Assembly (NCBI GenBank): GCA_963932145.1
Contig: OZ010595.1
Coordinates: 90,815,565-90,879,564 of the forward strand
Source of the DNA: Acanthosepion lycidas
Taxonomy: Eukaryota; Mollusca; Cephalopoda; Sepiida; Sepiidae
Length of the DNA stretch: 64,000 nt
Reading direction: 5' to 3'
Part shown: piece by piece, positions 13,901 to 27,400 of the stretch
Layout of the letters: every line of letters starts with the position of its first letter
Numbering within the stretch: the first letter of the stretch is position 1
Notes under the pieces: generated by a model
What the model was told of the DNA's origin: nothing
What the model saw: only the letters and a program-made list of their open reading frames with translations
The model's database searches: none
Program-made: the position numbers and the translations under genes

Positions 13901-16728
13901 ATTGACCCAAATAGGAGTTGACATGCCGTTAAATCCAACATCCATCCAACCTAATATTTGGGTGTATTTCAGATGAAAATTATATATTGAAATGTCAATT
14001 GCTTGATTTTTGTTTTTTTTTTTTTTTTTTTTTTTCTTAAGATGCTATTAAATTTGTAAACAAAACAAATTTATCAGTTTTAAAAAAGTCTTCCACACAT
14101 GGATTTAAATTTAAGATTTGTGGCATATTTGAATACAATTAGAAAATTTAAAGTTAAATTAATCTCATTTGAAATAAATATTACTTATTTATAGCATAAA
14201 AAAAACTATACAAGCATTTCTTAATGGTATGTCCCCTCTTTTTTTTTTTTTTTTTTTTTTTCTTTTTTGATCTTTATTGCTTTATCGAGAGGCCCTCTAG
14301 GTGATGACAGCTTTTATAGATAACCAGAAATGATGAAGTCTAAGTGAATACTTTTTTTTTTTTTTTTAACTACCCAGTAATTTTTACAAATTAACATTTT
14401 CTCAAGATTTTCTAAAATAAGGGAAAAAAAAAAAAAATTTTTTTTTCTGAAATAATTTAGTTCATGTCAATAGGTTCTGAAAGTCTCATTAAAATACAGG
14501 AATTATTTGAATTTTTGAAAGAATTTTCAAATCCATGTGCTTTTCACTGCAAAAAAGATGCTAAAATTTCCTATGATCTTTGGTCCCACTGCTGATACGA
14601 AAACAAAATTCTTTATCTTTCCTCTTAAGTTTGGGACATTGTTTTTTCATCATGTTATTTTTTAGCTAATCAGTGGAGGTAGCTATTTGTATGTATAGTG
14701 GTTTATATATATATATATATATATATATTCACACATACACACTTTTGTCAAATTTTATTATGCAAGTGACTATTTTAAAAATTGATCTTCAACAACTGAT
14801 GTTTGTCAAAGTTTCAGGATAAAATGATATGATGAATATACCTGGTTAAATTATACCATTGGTTTATGAATTTGGTAGTGCATAGTAATTGGGAATTCAA
14901 TCCCTGAACTGGGTATTATATAGACTAGCAATAATTGTGCATTACCAAAAAAGACTAAATGTCCTTAGACATGAACAGTGGAAGAAGAACAACCTATTTC
15001 TGTAGATTAAATAAAGAGTTAATGTAGAAGGCTAGCAGGCACAATGAATTGTAACAACAAAGATGAGGACCTTAGTAATTTGGATAATGCCAATCCTCTA
15101 TCAGTACTTGTCTCTTCAAGTAGCATTTGACAGATTGTACTGTGTTACATGGTACTAGTGACAGAATTGCTGATATCAGTGATTGTGCCAATGTTGTGTC
15201 AAGAGATAATAAAGTAAAAAGAAACTGGTAGGTATGGGGAGCTAAAAGGTTAGTTGGTTACTAGTTTGATATGATGCTTGACTGCCCATCTCTTCAAATA
15301 ATATGATTGGTTGTAATAGATTACCTGGTATAAAAGAGATCTTAACTGCAAATTTATTATACTTGTGACATTTCTGACAATCATAGTCAAGGACACTGAA
15401 AGGGAGGGTTGAATTCATATCTTAAATGGAAGGCTTGACTAGAGTGTACCATTTGCTTATTCTGTTTTTAGAATTGATAACCAATTTTTATTTGAAAGGT
15501 TCTTGTTGCAGTTGTTTGAATGCTTGTAAAATCTATGTAGTATTAATATTTATCTAAGCTCTGGCTTGTTACCATAAAAAAAAAAAAAAATCCTTTTATA
15601 CTGTTTTGTTTTTCAGGGAAATCCGGTCCACATTAAAAGAGGAGATAGAAAAAATTAATGAGACCAACCCTAAGTTTTTGCCAGGCCTTGCGATTGTTCA
15701 GGTAAATAAGCTTCAGAGAGAGAAGAGAAAAAAATGGAGGGTTGTATAAAAATTAAAAAAGAATAAAATTTATTTGTATCTTTTACAGTGAATTTCCTTA
15801 ATTTTTAAATATAGCTTTGTCAAATTTTGCTGAGTTTCATAAAACAAATATTAAAAAACATAAAAATGAGAAGCTGGTGAAATTTTAGTAGTCAATATAT
15901 TTTTAAATTCAACAGTGTGTTATTCTTTGGGTCAGTTATTTTATTTAATATTTCTAATTTAATATTAATATTGGAATTACAAACTGATAATTCTGTTTTT
16001 TTTTTTTTTTTTTTTTCATCTTTTTAGATTACAAAGTTTGTGGCTGATTAAATTATGTGAATTTTAGAACTATGTAGCTTTTGATTGAGTTTTAATCTCA
16101 TCCTCTATAATCTTGTTCAAAGTTACCACTCTGTTTTGAATTTTAATAATTTAATTTGAAGGCTAGAGAATAGATTTGTAATAAAAGCAACACAAATTTG
16201 AAAAAGTAATCAAGACTAGAATAAAGGACTAATCCTATTATGAACCGAGTTATTAGCCCTGCCTGAATACAAAGAGCACATTGACTGTAACTTAACAACC
16301 AAGACAAGATTGAAATATATATAAATATATATTTCTTCATCTCAGAAATTAAAACCTTTATATTGTCATAATTTTTAACTGGTTTAAGTCAAGTGTAATC
16401 AGCACACACACACACACACACACACGTTTCATGAATATTTGCATGCAAGTTTTAGATTTTTTTTAAATTTTGAGGTAAGTTATTGTCTTTGAATTTATTT
16501 TGTCTTAATCATTTCATCTGTTGAAGTAAAATTTTTACTCAAAAAATGTAAATTCATTCAAATTATATAATTGCAGAACAAAGTTTGAAAAGTACTTTGA
16601 TTTGATTTGTTGCTGTTCATGTCAATTTATTTTTTATTCTTTTTTTAGAATGTTTATCTAAAATATATCTCACAAATTTTACAGGACTTATTCTCATAAG
16701 TGAAAAGTCCTCTCTCTTTTCTTTTATT

Positions 16729-16771
<43 letters not shown>

Positions 16772-19700
16772 ATAGGTAAAGATTTGTACTGAATGCTTGT
16801 TATTTGCCTTGTATCAAAGTTTTTTTTATTTTTTTTATTTTTATTTTTATTTATTTTTATAGGTTGGTGATAGAGAAGATTCCAATGTCTATATTAAGAT
16901 GAAAGTCAAGAATTCTGGTGAGATTGGTATGAATGCACAGCATCTCAAATTGCCTAAATCAACTACACAAAATGAAGTGAGTATAGCTTTTTTATACTTA
17001 AGTACGTTTTTATATTTTGCACATTTTTTTTTTTTTTTTTTTTTTTTTTCAAGGGGAAGATAAAATTAATAGAAAAAGATGTTTATCTTCAAACAAGTTT
17101 GTTGCTTGCTTTTTGCTTTTTGGAAGCACTGCAATATTGTTTCAGTTTTTCAAAAAAGAATCATTGAATGGTGAAAATATATTTATCTCTGAGATAAATT
17201 TGATTTGTGAATGAAAACCTTAATTGCTTTTTGTATTTTGGTCACTTGCATTCTAAGTTAAAAGAGGTTTTGTTATTTGCAGTCATTTAACATTATATAT
17301 AAGTACATAGTAAACAGCTGATTACTATATTGGAAAAAAATATTAAAAAAAAAAATTATTAATCGGTCTCTCCTTCCCCTCTCAGCTATAAGTAAATAGT
17401 ACAGAAGATTGTACTGTATATAATCTTGCTTGGTGACCCATCTAAGAAAAGGATAGCACTGAATTTAAATCCAGGAAGCTTATAAACAACCAATCTTTTG
17501 TTGGACAGAGCACAGCATGTTGTTTAAAATGACTTTGTTGTCTACTATATCCCCTATATGCTTCCAGACATGTTGATAGTGTCCTGCTTCTGGATCCTGG
17601 CAAACAAATACAAGAGCAAGGATGACAATGTGCACAACTTTGCTTCATTATAATGCAACTCAAATGCATGTTATAACTTCAAATGAAGTGATGGTCATCT
17701 TTTGATTATAGAGGATGACCATACTGACATTGTATGTCAATCTAAAAGTTCATTGTTTTCCTTTTAGATTAAATCTTTTATCTCTTTGTTAACTTGCTGT
17801 TAGGTCTTCTTCTGATGTCAGTTAAATATTCAGATAGATTGTCTATATTCCTTTTCAAATACAATACATCCAGTATCTTTATTTTTTTTTTTTTTTTTAT
17901 CTCAAAGCTATCTTTTCTTTTCTAATTATTGTCTCCCAAGTATCAGTTGATATTTTTCCTTGGACTTTTGAGTGCACGATTTCAACAAAACATGTCTGCT
18001 GATTCTGTCAACCTTCTTCTTCCATCCCTGTTGTGACTACCTGAGAAAAGCCAATGGATTATAACAGGAAAGCAACAAAAGACTGAATCCAAACAAAGCA
18101 ATACAAGAAGATTTTGTCTGAAAACATCTAAATAAATTTCATTATTCCTGCTTCCTCATCCTCTGGTCAATCCCAGAAATAAATAATTCAAACAGGGCAC
18201 CTGCTTGACAATTCTGATAAACCAAAGAGAAACTTGATTTAATAAAGTCAGAAAAAATATGCTGAGGTTACTATCTTAGCAAACTCAGTATATTTTGTGT
18301 TTTCCTTAAGTCAAGAATTTACATTTTTTTTTTTTTTTTTTTTTTTTTTCAAGTCAGGATAAATTTTTCATACATCAAATTTTATTTTAGTATTTATTCT
18401 TATAATTGTTCTACTTTATTAGTTATTGCTGTAATCTCTAAGATCCACAGTAAGAATGGATCTTCTAAACTTTATGTAACTTTTATTAGTCTATTCTATT
18501 TTATTAATCTTACTGTGCCTAATAAGATCTACAATATAAACAATTCTTTCATCTATCACATAATTTTTATTATTGTATATTATGTGCATAATTTACAAAT
18601 TAGACTTTATCAAAGGTATGTACCTATAGCAAAAGATGTTGGGTTTAGTGGGTGTTTACTTTCTCGTGTTTCTATAGTGTGGGGTCAGGGAACAGTATCT
18701 CAAGTGTAAGTTGGAGATGACTGTACTCTCAAATGGTTAAAATTTTTATTGAAGATTAATTTTTTTTTCTCCCACTTGTAATTTCAGGTTGTGGAGACAG
18801 TAATTAAATTGAACAATGACCCAACTGTGCATGGAATCATTGTGCAGGTAAAAGAAATTACATGTCTATTTATTTATTTATTTACAGTTGGGATAATGTC
18901 CTCATCTTTTTATGTTCATTACATTTCAGCCATTGTATCATCCAGTCTTCTTCAGGTGTTGCTTTATTTATTTTCCAAGAATATTTAAATATTTGCAATG
19001 TATATTTTATGCATTTTTTTTCTCTCTACTGGGTCAACCTATTCGCTCTCTTAGGGGCCACCAACAGAGCAGTGCACTCTGGTGAAGCCCTGAAGGGACC
19101 CTTTCCAACTAATGACTGTAGACAATTTTTTATATGAAGGGGGTGCTGAAAAGTTCTCAGCCTGATGAAAGTGTTAACTAAAAAAAAAAACAAAAAAACA
19201 CACACACATAATCAATAAAAAACCTGATGTTTGATTAGATTTTGGTAAGTTGTGTAGAGCTGAGAATTTTGCAGTACCTCCATATATGTGATGGATGAGA
19301 TAATTTGCATCTTTGCAAATAAAGTAAAATACAGGATGTCAATCCCCCCCCCCACCTCTATAATTCAATATTCCTCCTCCTCCTCTATTTTCTGGTAATT
19401 CATATTTTGTATAAATGAAAACAAAGATTTCAATGCACAAATCTAAACATTTTTGATCCTCCATAATCTCATCAAATGATTTTAAACTCATGTATTGAAA
19501 TCTTCGTTTATAGTGGGGATTAAATTTTCTTTTCTCTTCAATATCAACTTAGCTATTTCATAATGTCTGCATTAAGGACCAGGAAAAATCTAAAAAAAAT
19601 TGTTTAATTACAATTAATTCGATTGGAATCATTTGTTCATCTTGATTGGCAAATTTCATAAAAGCTTTTTTTTTTTTTTTAAATAGTTTAGTGGGGAAAT

Positions 19701-21102
19701 TATCACTGCAGATGTCAGCTTCTGTTAAATTATGACCAACTCCTTTTCCATGTTCAGTCACCTTTCCAAGTTGCTTCCAGTGATTGGCAAAAGTTGAATG
19801 GCTTAATCTAATTTTTCAATAAATTCTTCAGTTTATTGGTTTATAAGCTTTGTCATTGTCAGTCTTATGATTAAATATTAGACAAGCAAAGTGCATCAAT
19901 TTAATGTTCTAATGTGATGAGATTCTGAATCCTAAAAGGCTTTTTTAATTCTTACAGAAAATAAATTTGAAAGAATGAAATGAATAAAATTGTATCATTA
20001 CAGTTGCCAATGGAATCAGAACATGAAATTGATGCCCATGTTGTTACTAACACCATTTCTCCTGCAAAAGATGTTGATGGGTAAGTTGTGTAAATTCAAT
20101 TATTTTTTTTTTTTTTTCCTTTTAGATTTTATTTTTGTTATAATCCAACTTTTGTTTCTTTGTGAACTGAAATATTTGGACATATGAAGTTTAATTAATT
20201 TTATGCCACACATTTTAAAGCACATTTCTAATCAGGAACACTGAGCTCATTAAAGAACAGAATTGTTCACTCAATTCTGTGTGCTTTCACTTTATGCCAT
20301 GTTATCAATTTAATAAATTTTTCCTTTTAATAAATTTCTGTCCTTAAATTATTTTAATTCAATCTTGTTAATAGATAACAAATCAAATTTCATTTGAACT
20401 TTGAATGAAGATATAAAATAGAGGCTTTGGGGCAGGGGGACTACGGGAAGTGTGCATGTTTTTTTTTTTTTTTCTGGTATAGACTTTTTTCCCTCTTTTT
20501 CACTCATATTTTTCCCCCTTTCACTTTAAAAGAAAATTTTTTTTTTTTTTTTTTTTTTAAGCCTTCACATTCAGAATGCTGGAAAGTTGGCACTTGGTGA
20601 TTTGCACGACTGCATTATTCCTTGTACACCTCGTGGCTGTTTGGAATTGATCAAAAGATCTGGTGAGATTTCACTTTTAATTACCAAGTATTGTTCAACA
20701 TGGAATAAAGAAACTTGCAATGTATTTATAGTAAAAGCAAATTAACATAACTAGGGAACAAATGACACCCACAATCAAAATTTCATTAAAATTGCATTAG
20801 AAAATTTAATTCAGTTTTCAGAAATTTTGTAACAAAAGAAAAAATATAAAACCTTTTTCTGCCAATTTGTGGAAATATTTGTTTGAAAGTATTTTTCAGT
20901 TAAAAGAAATTTAACTATGAAAATTTAATTGAAATAGATTTAACAAATTTAAAAGTTAACTGATTATTTAAAATTAAAAATAGTGTCTTTATTGCAACAA
21001 TGACTTTTAAGATCCTAACATAATGGATTCCTTTGATTAAAAACCATCATTTGTCTGAAGAAGTCTTTTTTCATTTTTTGCTCTTCAGTTACCCACCCTT
21101 AG

Positions 21103-21133
<31 letters not shown>

Positions 21134-24100
21134 CATTTTGTATATCATCTTCTATAAATAATTTCATTAATTTTTGACACTTTTCCTTTCACATATATGT
21201 AAAAATAATGTATAAGACTATGGAAAAAATAATTTTTTGTTTTGGTATTTAGGCATGAGGTACTATTTTTGACGTGTTGCACTCTCTTTACAAGTTAAGC
21301 TATATCTTTCCCCTTATTTTCTATTTTTCCCTTCCTTCATTTTCTTTCACTCTCTTTTTCTCTATTCCCTTTTGATGACACATTCTCTACTTCACTATGC
21401 TCATCCGGTATAAATAGGTCAACGTCTGGTCCCTACGACTTCACACATATCTCCTTGAACAGACCTATTTCTTTCTCCCTCTCTTTGCTTTCCTTTCCCA
21501 GCCTTGGATGCATATCCCTCTTTTCTATCTTCCCCTCCCTCCATTTTGAATACATCCCCCCCCCCCAAAAAAATTTTGAATGAACATAAATTATGTAGAT
21601 AAATGGTTTTATGCCTGGTAAAATTCATATCCATTTATTTTTGTGAAAATGTATGATCTGATGAGTTAAAACCATAGTATTGGTTTTAATTAAATAAAAT
21701 ATTAACGTGATGTTTTTAAAGTCTCCATTTTCATAATCATTATTATTTGTTCTGTTATTACATTGAGTTCTATATGGATCTATAGCCTCTTTGGAATGAT
21801 CCATATGGATTACCAAATATATCATTTTTATATATGTTATTTTTTTTCTAGATACAAATATTTAAGTAAATGCACTGTTTATAATAAACAGTACTAACAT
21901 TATTTACCAGCCTGAATGTCTGAGAAATTTCATAGAAAATCTTCTCTTACAGGACTCGAACCTGTATCCTACACAGAACCATTGTAAAGTCTGATGTTCT
22001 ATACTATTTAGCTAAAGAGGAAGCATCTGGTTAGCAAGGTCAAATTACTGCTTTTAAACTACAAATTTACCATGATTACTCTTGAACATTCATATCTGCT
22101 CAAAGTGTATCTTAATGTAAACAAGTGCTAACCAAACACTTCCCCTGTAGCCAAACGGTATAGCACATCTGGTTCCATGTAGGATACAGATTCAATTCCT
22201 GTTGGAGGCCACATATTTTCTATGAAATTACCCGGACATTCAGACTAGTAAATGTTAATATTGTTTATTTAAACAGCATTTACTTAAATATTTGTATCTA
22301 TAAAAATGATGTATAAACAATAAATATATTAAAATAATTGTCAGACTTAGTTCATTTCATTGTGTGTGTGTGTATAAATTCTCAAATTTCTTTTACAGCT
22401 GTTAAGCAGTATGAATGGTAAATAAAGAATGAGTTTATAAAAAAAAAAAAAATTACCCTCCTAAAAAGTATGGCAAGATAGAAAAATCCACTTGATTACG
22501 GTTTTACAAGCTAAGAATAGTAATTGGTAATATTTAACTGAACAGATTTTGGGACACTTGCCCATACCCAAAGTTAAAAAAAAAAACGAAAAAAACAAAT
22601 AGAAAAATAGGTACATAGTACCAGAAAATCATTTGGTTGACAGACAGACCGACCAACCTCCATGTAGACCCTCTGCCCCAATCTGCCAGTAGGAAAGTGA
22701 AGAAGCTTAGAAGACTGGCAGGGATTGAGAAAGAATTTAAAGGGAAGATAAAAAGCTAAAAACAAATAAAATTTCCCAGGTAAGATTTTAGCAGTGCAGA
22801 AAGATGGAAGTGAGTATGGTCTAGGTACTTGTTATGGACTTTTACACTAGCCCTGAAAATACCAACCAAAAATGCCCTAATTGAACATTTGTTGTCTTGC
22901 ACCATAAGGAGGCAGCAGGTGATACACTGTGAAGAGCACAAGATAAGTTTCTTTGCTTTGAAATCTCTCCAAAGATAAGGATTGATATAGAAGGCAAATC
23001 GGTCGGGTAAAGACACGAGACGCCAGGGTTTAAAATATCCATAAGGTGGCAAGTAATACAGAAATGCCAAACTTTTTACGTTTCTAAAATTAACTTTTAA
23101 GTTCTACCCAGAAATTAGGAAGTCAAAAAAAAAACAAAAAGGGGGTGGATTTAGGAAATGTTATGTGAACCAAAAAACATTTAAGAGAGGATAATGAATG
23201 CTGACCTTTGGGCAAAATATTGGCATTTAAACAACTCTTCTTCAGTTGAAGATTTTTTTTTTTTATTTTATTTAAATCTTCACAAGAAATAAATCCCTCT
23301 TCTGTCAACTGGCTGTTGTGGCTGAGTTGCTTTGAAGCAGAGGTTAGTGTTGGGGGTAAAGGTTTTGGCTCCAACTCTGAAAACTTGAGAACCTTAAATT
23401 ATCCCCCCCTGCCACACCTCGGAACAAGCAATGTTTTTCCTTCCATCCTGCTACACTAATATTGGATCAACAAAGAAGATTGGTTTAAAAAAAAAAAAAA
23501 AAAAAAATGAATTTGATTGAAACTTGAGACTAGTAATTCATATTTTGGTAATCTCTTCCAAACAGGAATCACATATCTTTTTTTTTTTTTTTACTTTCCT
23601 TTCATATGTGAGTGACTTGTCATTACTTGAGCAAGACACTAGTTAAATTAGTAAGAAAATTTACAATGTGGTGAATGAGTGACATTCTCCAGCTAAATTA
23701 TTTTTTTTTTTTTTTTTTTTTTATGGACAATTATGGCTGTTAGAATCTACATTGTTTATGGATGTTAAGCAATTGACTTTTAAAAAATTAATTTTATTGG
23801 AAATATCAGTATTAAATAAGTCTTATGTAAGAACTAACAAAAGTACTCTTAAATAATAATAGCCACTAATTATAATAAGTTTTTTAAAAACATATATATT
23901 AGTATATGTACAAGCTTATTTACCTAATAATGAGATCATTTATTCTTGGATATATTCAGTTTGTTAGTCTGACTGCTAATCAATCTCTAGTCAAGTCCTA
24001 TGATGATAGATATTTGTCATTTTATTTATTTTGACAGCCATAATGATAATGGGGAAAATGTTAACTCCATCTCCCTCTTAACCCTAAATGCATTCTTATC

Positions 24101-24379
24101 TTTGTGCAATTGAAAACAAGAATATTTTTATTTCATTTTTCTTATAAATGTTTTTACTGGTGATTCAAAAAATTATGCAATATTTTCTTGATATTTTTTT
24201 CTCCAGCTACTTTCAGTGACTTGTCCATCTTTGGGCAGATGGTATTAGGGAAATAAGTGTATGACCTTGAACCATCAGTAAAAATACATGCAAGAAAAAA
24301 AAAAAAAATAGAAATTATTTCTTCACAAGAAATAAATCCCTCTTCTGTTAAATATTCAAGAGCATTTGCTGCCAAAGTA

Positions 24380-24430
<51 letters not shown>

Positions 24431-27400
24431 GTGTGTGTGTGTGTAACCCGGATATAAGAGAGTTGTCAGGACCAGAGAAGAAATCTCTTATATCCGGGTT
24501 TGGTCTATTTTGTTTAGGTAAGTATGGCTCTAATTTGGGACCAGAGAAAATTTCTCTTATATCCGGGTTACACTATATAAAAATCTTGACATCCACAGAC
24601 AAACAGTTTGGCTGTATCACAGCTCATCAGTGCAGCGAGACATCCAATTGCTTCAAGCTGGGTTCAAAACCAGACTGATTTGGCAACAGTCAGATTTTTT
24701 CCCCCTAAGCCATCAGCGCACACAGTAGAAAAAAAGGCAAATTTTTTACATACTTATTCTGTGAATAAACACGCCAGTGACTGATAGTGCTCAATTTTAG
24801 GAAGGGGAAGAACCTTGTAATATCAGTAGTAACAACTATTGTTTACAAATTCACTCTTATCTTCCAAGAGTGCCCAATCCAACCAAATTTAAGCTTTTTG
24901 GGTGTTTTATAGTCTTATCCACAGACTGACTATTCATCAGTGTGGCTAGACATCTGATTACAGCCTATCACAGAAGTCTGATTTATTAAATAAGTTAGTA
25001 ATATTGGAAGTGAATAGTTTTTTTGTTTTTTTTTAAGCAACAGTTATTAGGTTGGTGCAAAAATAATGACGTAATAATGTCGTTTTTTGATGTATTTTTA
25101 ACGTCTAAAAACGACATTATTTCTGCACCAACCTAATACATCCAAACCCCCAAAATATCTGTAAGCAAAGTTTTGATTGCTGCAACACTTCATAACAAAA
25201 TTTTGTTTCTTGTGGCCATGAAAAAAAAAAAAAAAAAAATATTAAAAACTAACTCAATAGGGTTATTATATACAATATCTTCTGCTAGATTCCCTTTTAA
25301 AGAAACTTATTTTTTTTGTCTGTAGGTGTTTCAATTGCTGGAAAGACTGCTGTTGTTTTAGGCCGTAGTAAAATTGTGGGTGCTCCTATGTCCAATCTTT
25401 TACTGTGGAACCATGCAACTGTCACGGTGTGTCACTCAAAAACTGTTGACCTTCCTTCTGTGGTAAGTTTTAAAAAAAACAAAAAAAATTTTTTTCTTTT
25501 TTCTTCAACTTTTTGTCATAACATGCTGGTTAAATTTTTTTCTCCAAGTGAGAGGGGATTTACATTTTTTTTTTTTCTTCTTCAATATCCAAAACTTTTT
25601 AATTGTTTAGATGAGAGATATGCATGTCTGTGTGATTGAGAAAAATATATATTTATAAATGAAAATAATTGTCTATATTTCTGAGGTGAGGTATTATACT
25701 ATTTACATTATTCGGACTACTGTCCTCATCTTTGTTGCCATGTTTATCACAATGTTCCAGCCATTGTATGCTTCGACCTTCTTCAGAGCACATGGCACTG
25801 TGGATAAAGGTGTTAGTTAGACCCAGTGATAGGACCCAAAGAGTGTGAGTTCAATACCTGGGTAAGGCGGTGGAGAACTTGAGAGGGGAATTAACAGGAA
25901 ATAACTGATAATTGACATCCATTAAACATGGAACTAGAACAGCCTACCCCAGTGAGCAAAATAAAGGGTTCGGTTTGACATTCCAACCACCTGGAGAAGG
26001 CTGGAGTGTACAATGGCCAAAACGCTGTGATAAATATGGCAATGAGGACAATAGTCTAAATAATGAAAATAATTCTTTAATACTGTTTGAATTGTTTTAT
26101 GGGATGAAATAATTAAACAGATCAGGTTTTCATCTGCTTTTTGTTGCTCTACTATTATTAACCAATGAAAAGAGAATCACCTTTTGCTAAGAAATTACAG
26201 TCAATGCTCAATGTAATAAGACCATACCATCACCTGAGTGAGATCGTTGCTGAGTGAAGCCAAATTATTTATTTTTGAGGAGTGTATGGACACATATGAA
26301 TTGGATCAAACATGGATTAGAATTTGACAATAGGATAAGGAACAAATAGGAAACATTTGTAAATTTAATGTTTCATTTTTAATTAAACTTAAAGAGAAAT
26401 TTCTGGAAATTAATTATAGGAAGAGAAAGTTCTGGTCTTGTAGTGTGTACGAGTGAGAGAAAAAAAGACAAACGAAAACTTAGCTGGCATGTTTGTCCTC
26501 TTAGGAGCTATATCAAGGCAAATTTGCCTTGCTGTGGCCCTTGGGAGTATGAAACATGTCTACTAAAATAAGTTTTCTTTTTGTCTTTATTCATATTGTT
26601 TTTTTTTTACAGATATACTCTGAAATATTTACACACACTTTAAATATAAAATAAGGCTTGGCATATTCCCACGGTTCAATCACAGCTTAATGTTATCGCT
26701 CGCACTTTGTCTCCAGTTCATCTTGTCATTCTTACCTTGTCTTTATGCAAATGTTTTTTTCGTTTATTTCTGAATTGTTAAAATAATTTTGCAATCCTTA
26801 AAAATCGAAATCATTGTAATAGCTTGGAAATTAGAATATTGCATTTGTGAAGAAATTTATTTTCCTCTAAGAAAGTGTTGCTAGCTCTTAGAGATTCTAC
26901 AGTTTAAGAAAAGTTAAGCAAGATAACAATTTAGAAAAAGCCATGTATTCATAGTTGGTTAAAGTACAATGTTGACTTGTGAGATTCTTGGAAAATTTTC
27001 ATTACTCGTTAATTTTTATCATTATTTTTCCAAACAAATCTCTTTAAGCTGTTAAAATTTTAGACATTCTAAGAAGACTTGCATCTTCATGCTCTTAACA
27101 CTATCAAAACTGCCATTCTAAGATGGCATTTTCAAATTTTTTTTTTTTTTTCTTTTTAACTGAAATCGAAATGAATCATGAATTTCACTCGCAATCAGTC
27201 AAATTGTCTTCTAAAGTGAACATAATTCCTATCAATTTGCTAAATTACTGATGTGTGTGAAACTTATTTTCTTTTCAATTCATTTTACTGGTAATGAATT
27301 ATGCTCAGATAATGTTTGAAGTTTTAAAGTTTTCTCTTCTGCAGGTGAAAACTGCTGATATTTTGGTGGTAGCCATTGGAAAGCCAGAATTTGTCAAAGG

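Larger units (their letters stand above)
11180..13945 (+). mobile_element. Jockey-like non-LTR retrotransposon, internally deleted, with 12-bp target site duplications
   Basis: The element has a GC-richer 5' UTR (11180 to about 11766), a gag-like ORF1, an ORF2 that keeps only the endonuclease, and a 3' end with CATCCATCC-type sequence. Identical CCAACCTAATAT lies at 11168-11179 and 13946-13957, which is the target site duplication. The first copy overlaps the end of the MITE at 11098-11176, so the LINE inserted at the MITE's edge. The reverse transcriptase is absent: sequence after the endonuclease jumps to a 3'-UTR-like segment. The copy therefore could not move by itself. Confidence 0.85.
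10964..14460. repeat. Tandem duplicated block, copy B, interrupted by a MITE and a LINE
   Basis: It has the same segment order as copy A, but it is split after the AGTAAATAAAAT segment by the MITE (11098-11176) and the LINE (11180-13945). Homology resumes at about 13958 (TTGGGTGTATTTCAG) and runs to the TAACTACCCAGTAA segment near 14370. The insertions came after the duplication. Confidence 0.6.
18848..20003. other. MTHFD intron 4
   Basis: 1156 bp. It holds a minus-strand SINE tail fragment at about 18886-18961 and a small MITE at 19137-19283. The rest is AT-rich with no coding signal. Confidence 0.75.
20663..25325. other. MTHFD intron 6
   Basis: 4663 bp. It contains a TA run (21108-21133), an inverted pair of family-A SINEs, a 28-bp sequence present at both 23278 and 24321, an AT run (24383-24428), a MITE with CCCGGATATAAGAG repeats and a MADE1-like MITE. 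A minus-strand ORF at 22756-23070 has no recognisable similarity. Confidence 0.75.
25463..27344. other. MTHFD intron 7
   Basis: 1882 bp with a head-to-head SINE pair at about 25675-26105. The remaining DNA is AT-rich without recognised elements and ends in the TTCTGCAG acceptor. Confidence 0.75.

Noticed and set aside
22756-23070. 104-residue minus-strand ORF in intron 6
   Set aside because: No recognisable domain, AT-driven hydrophobic composition, antisense to the host gene and no promoter or poly(A) context.
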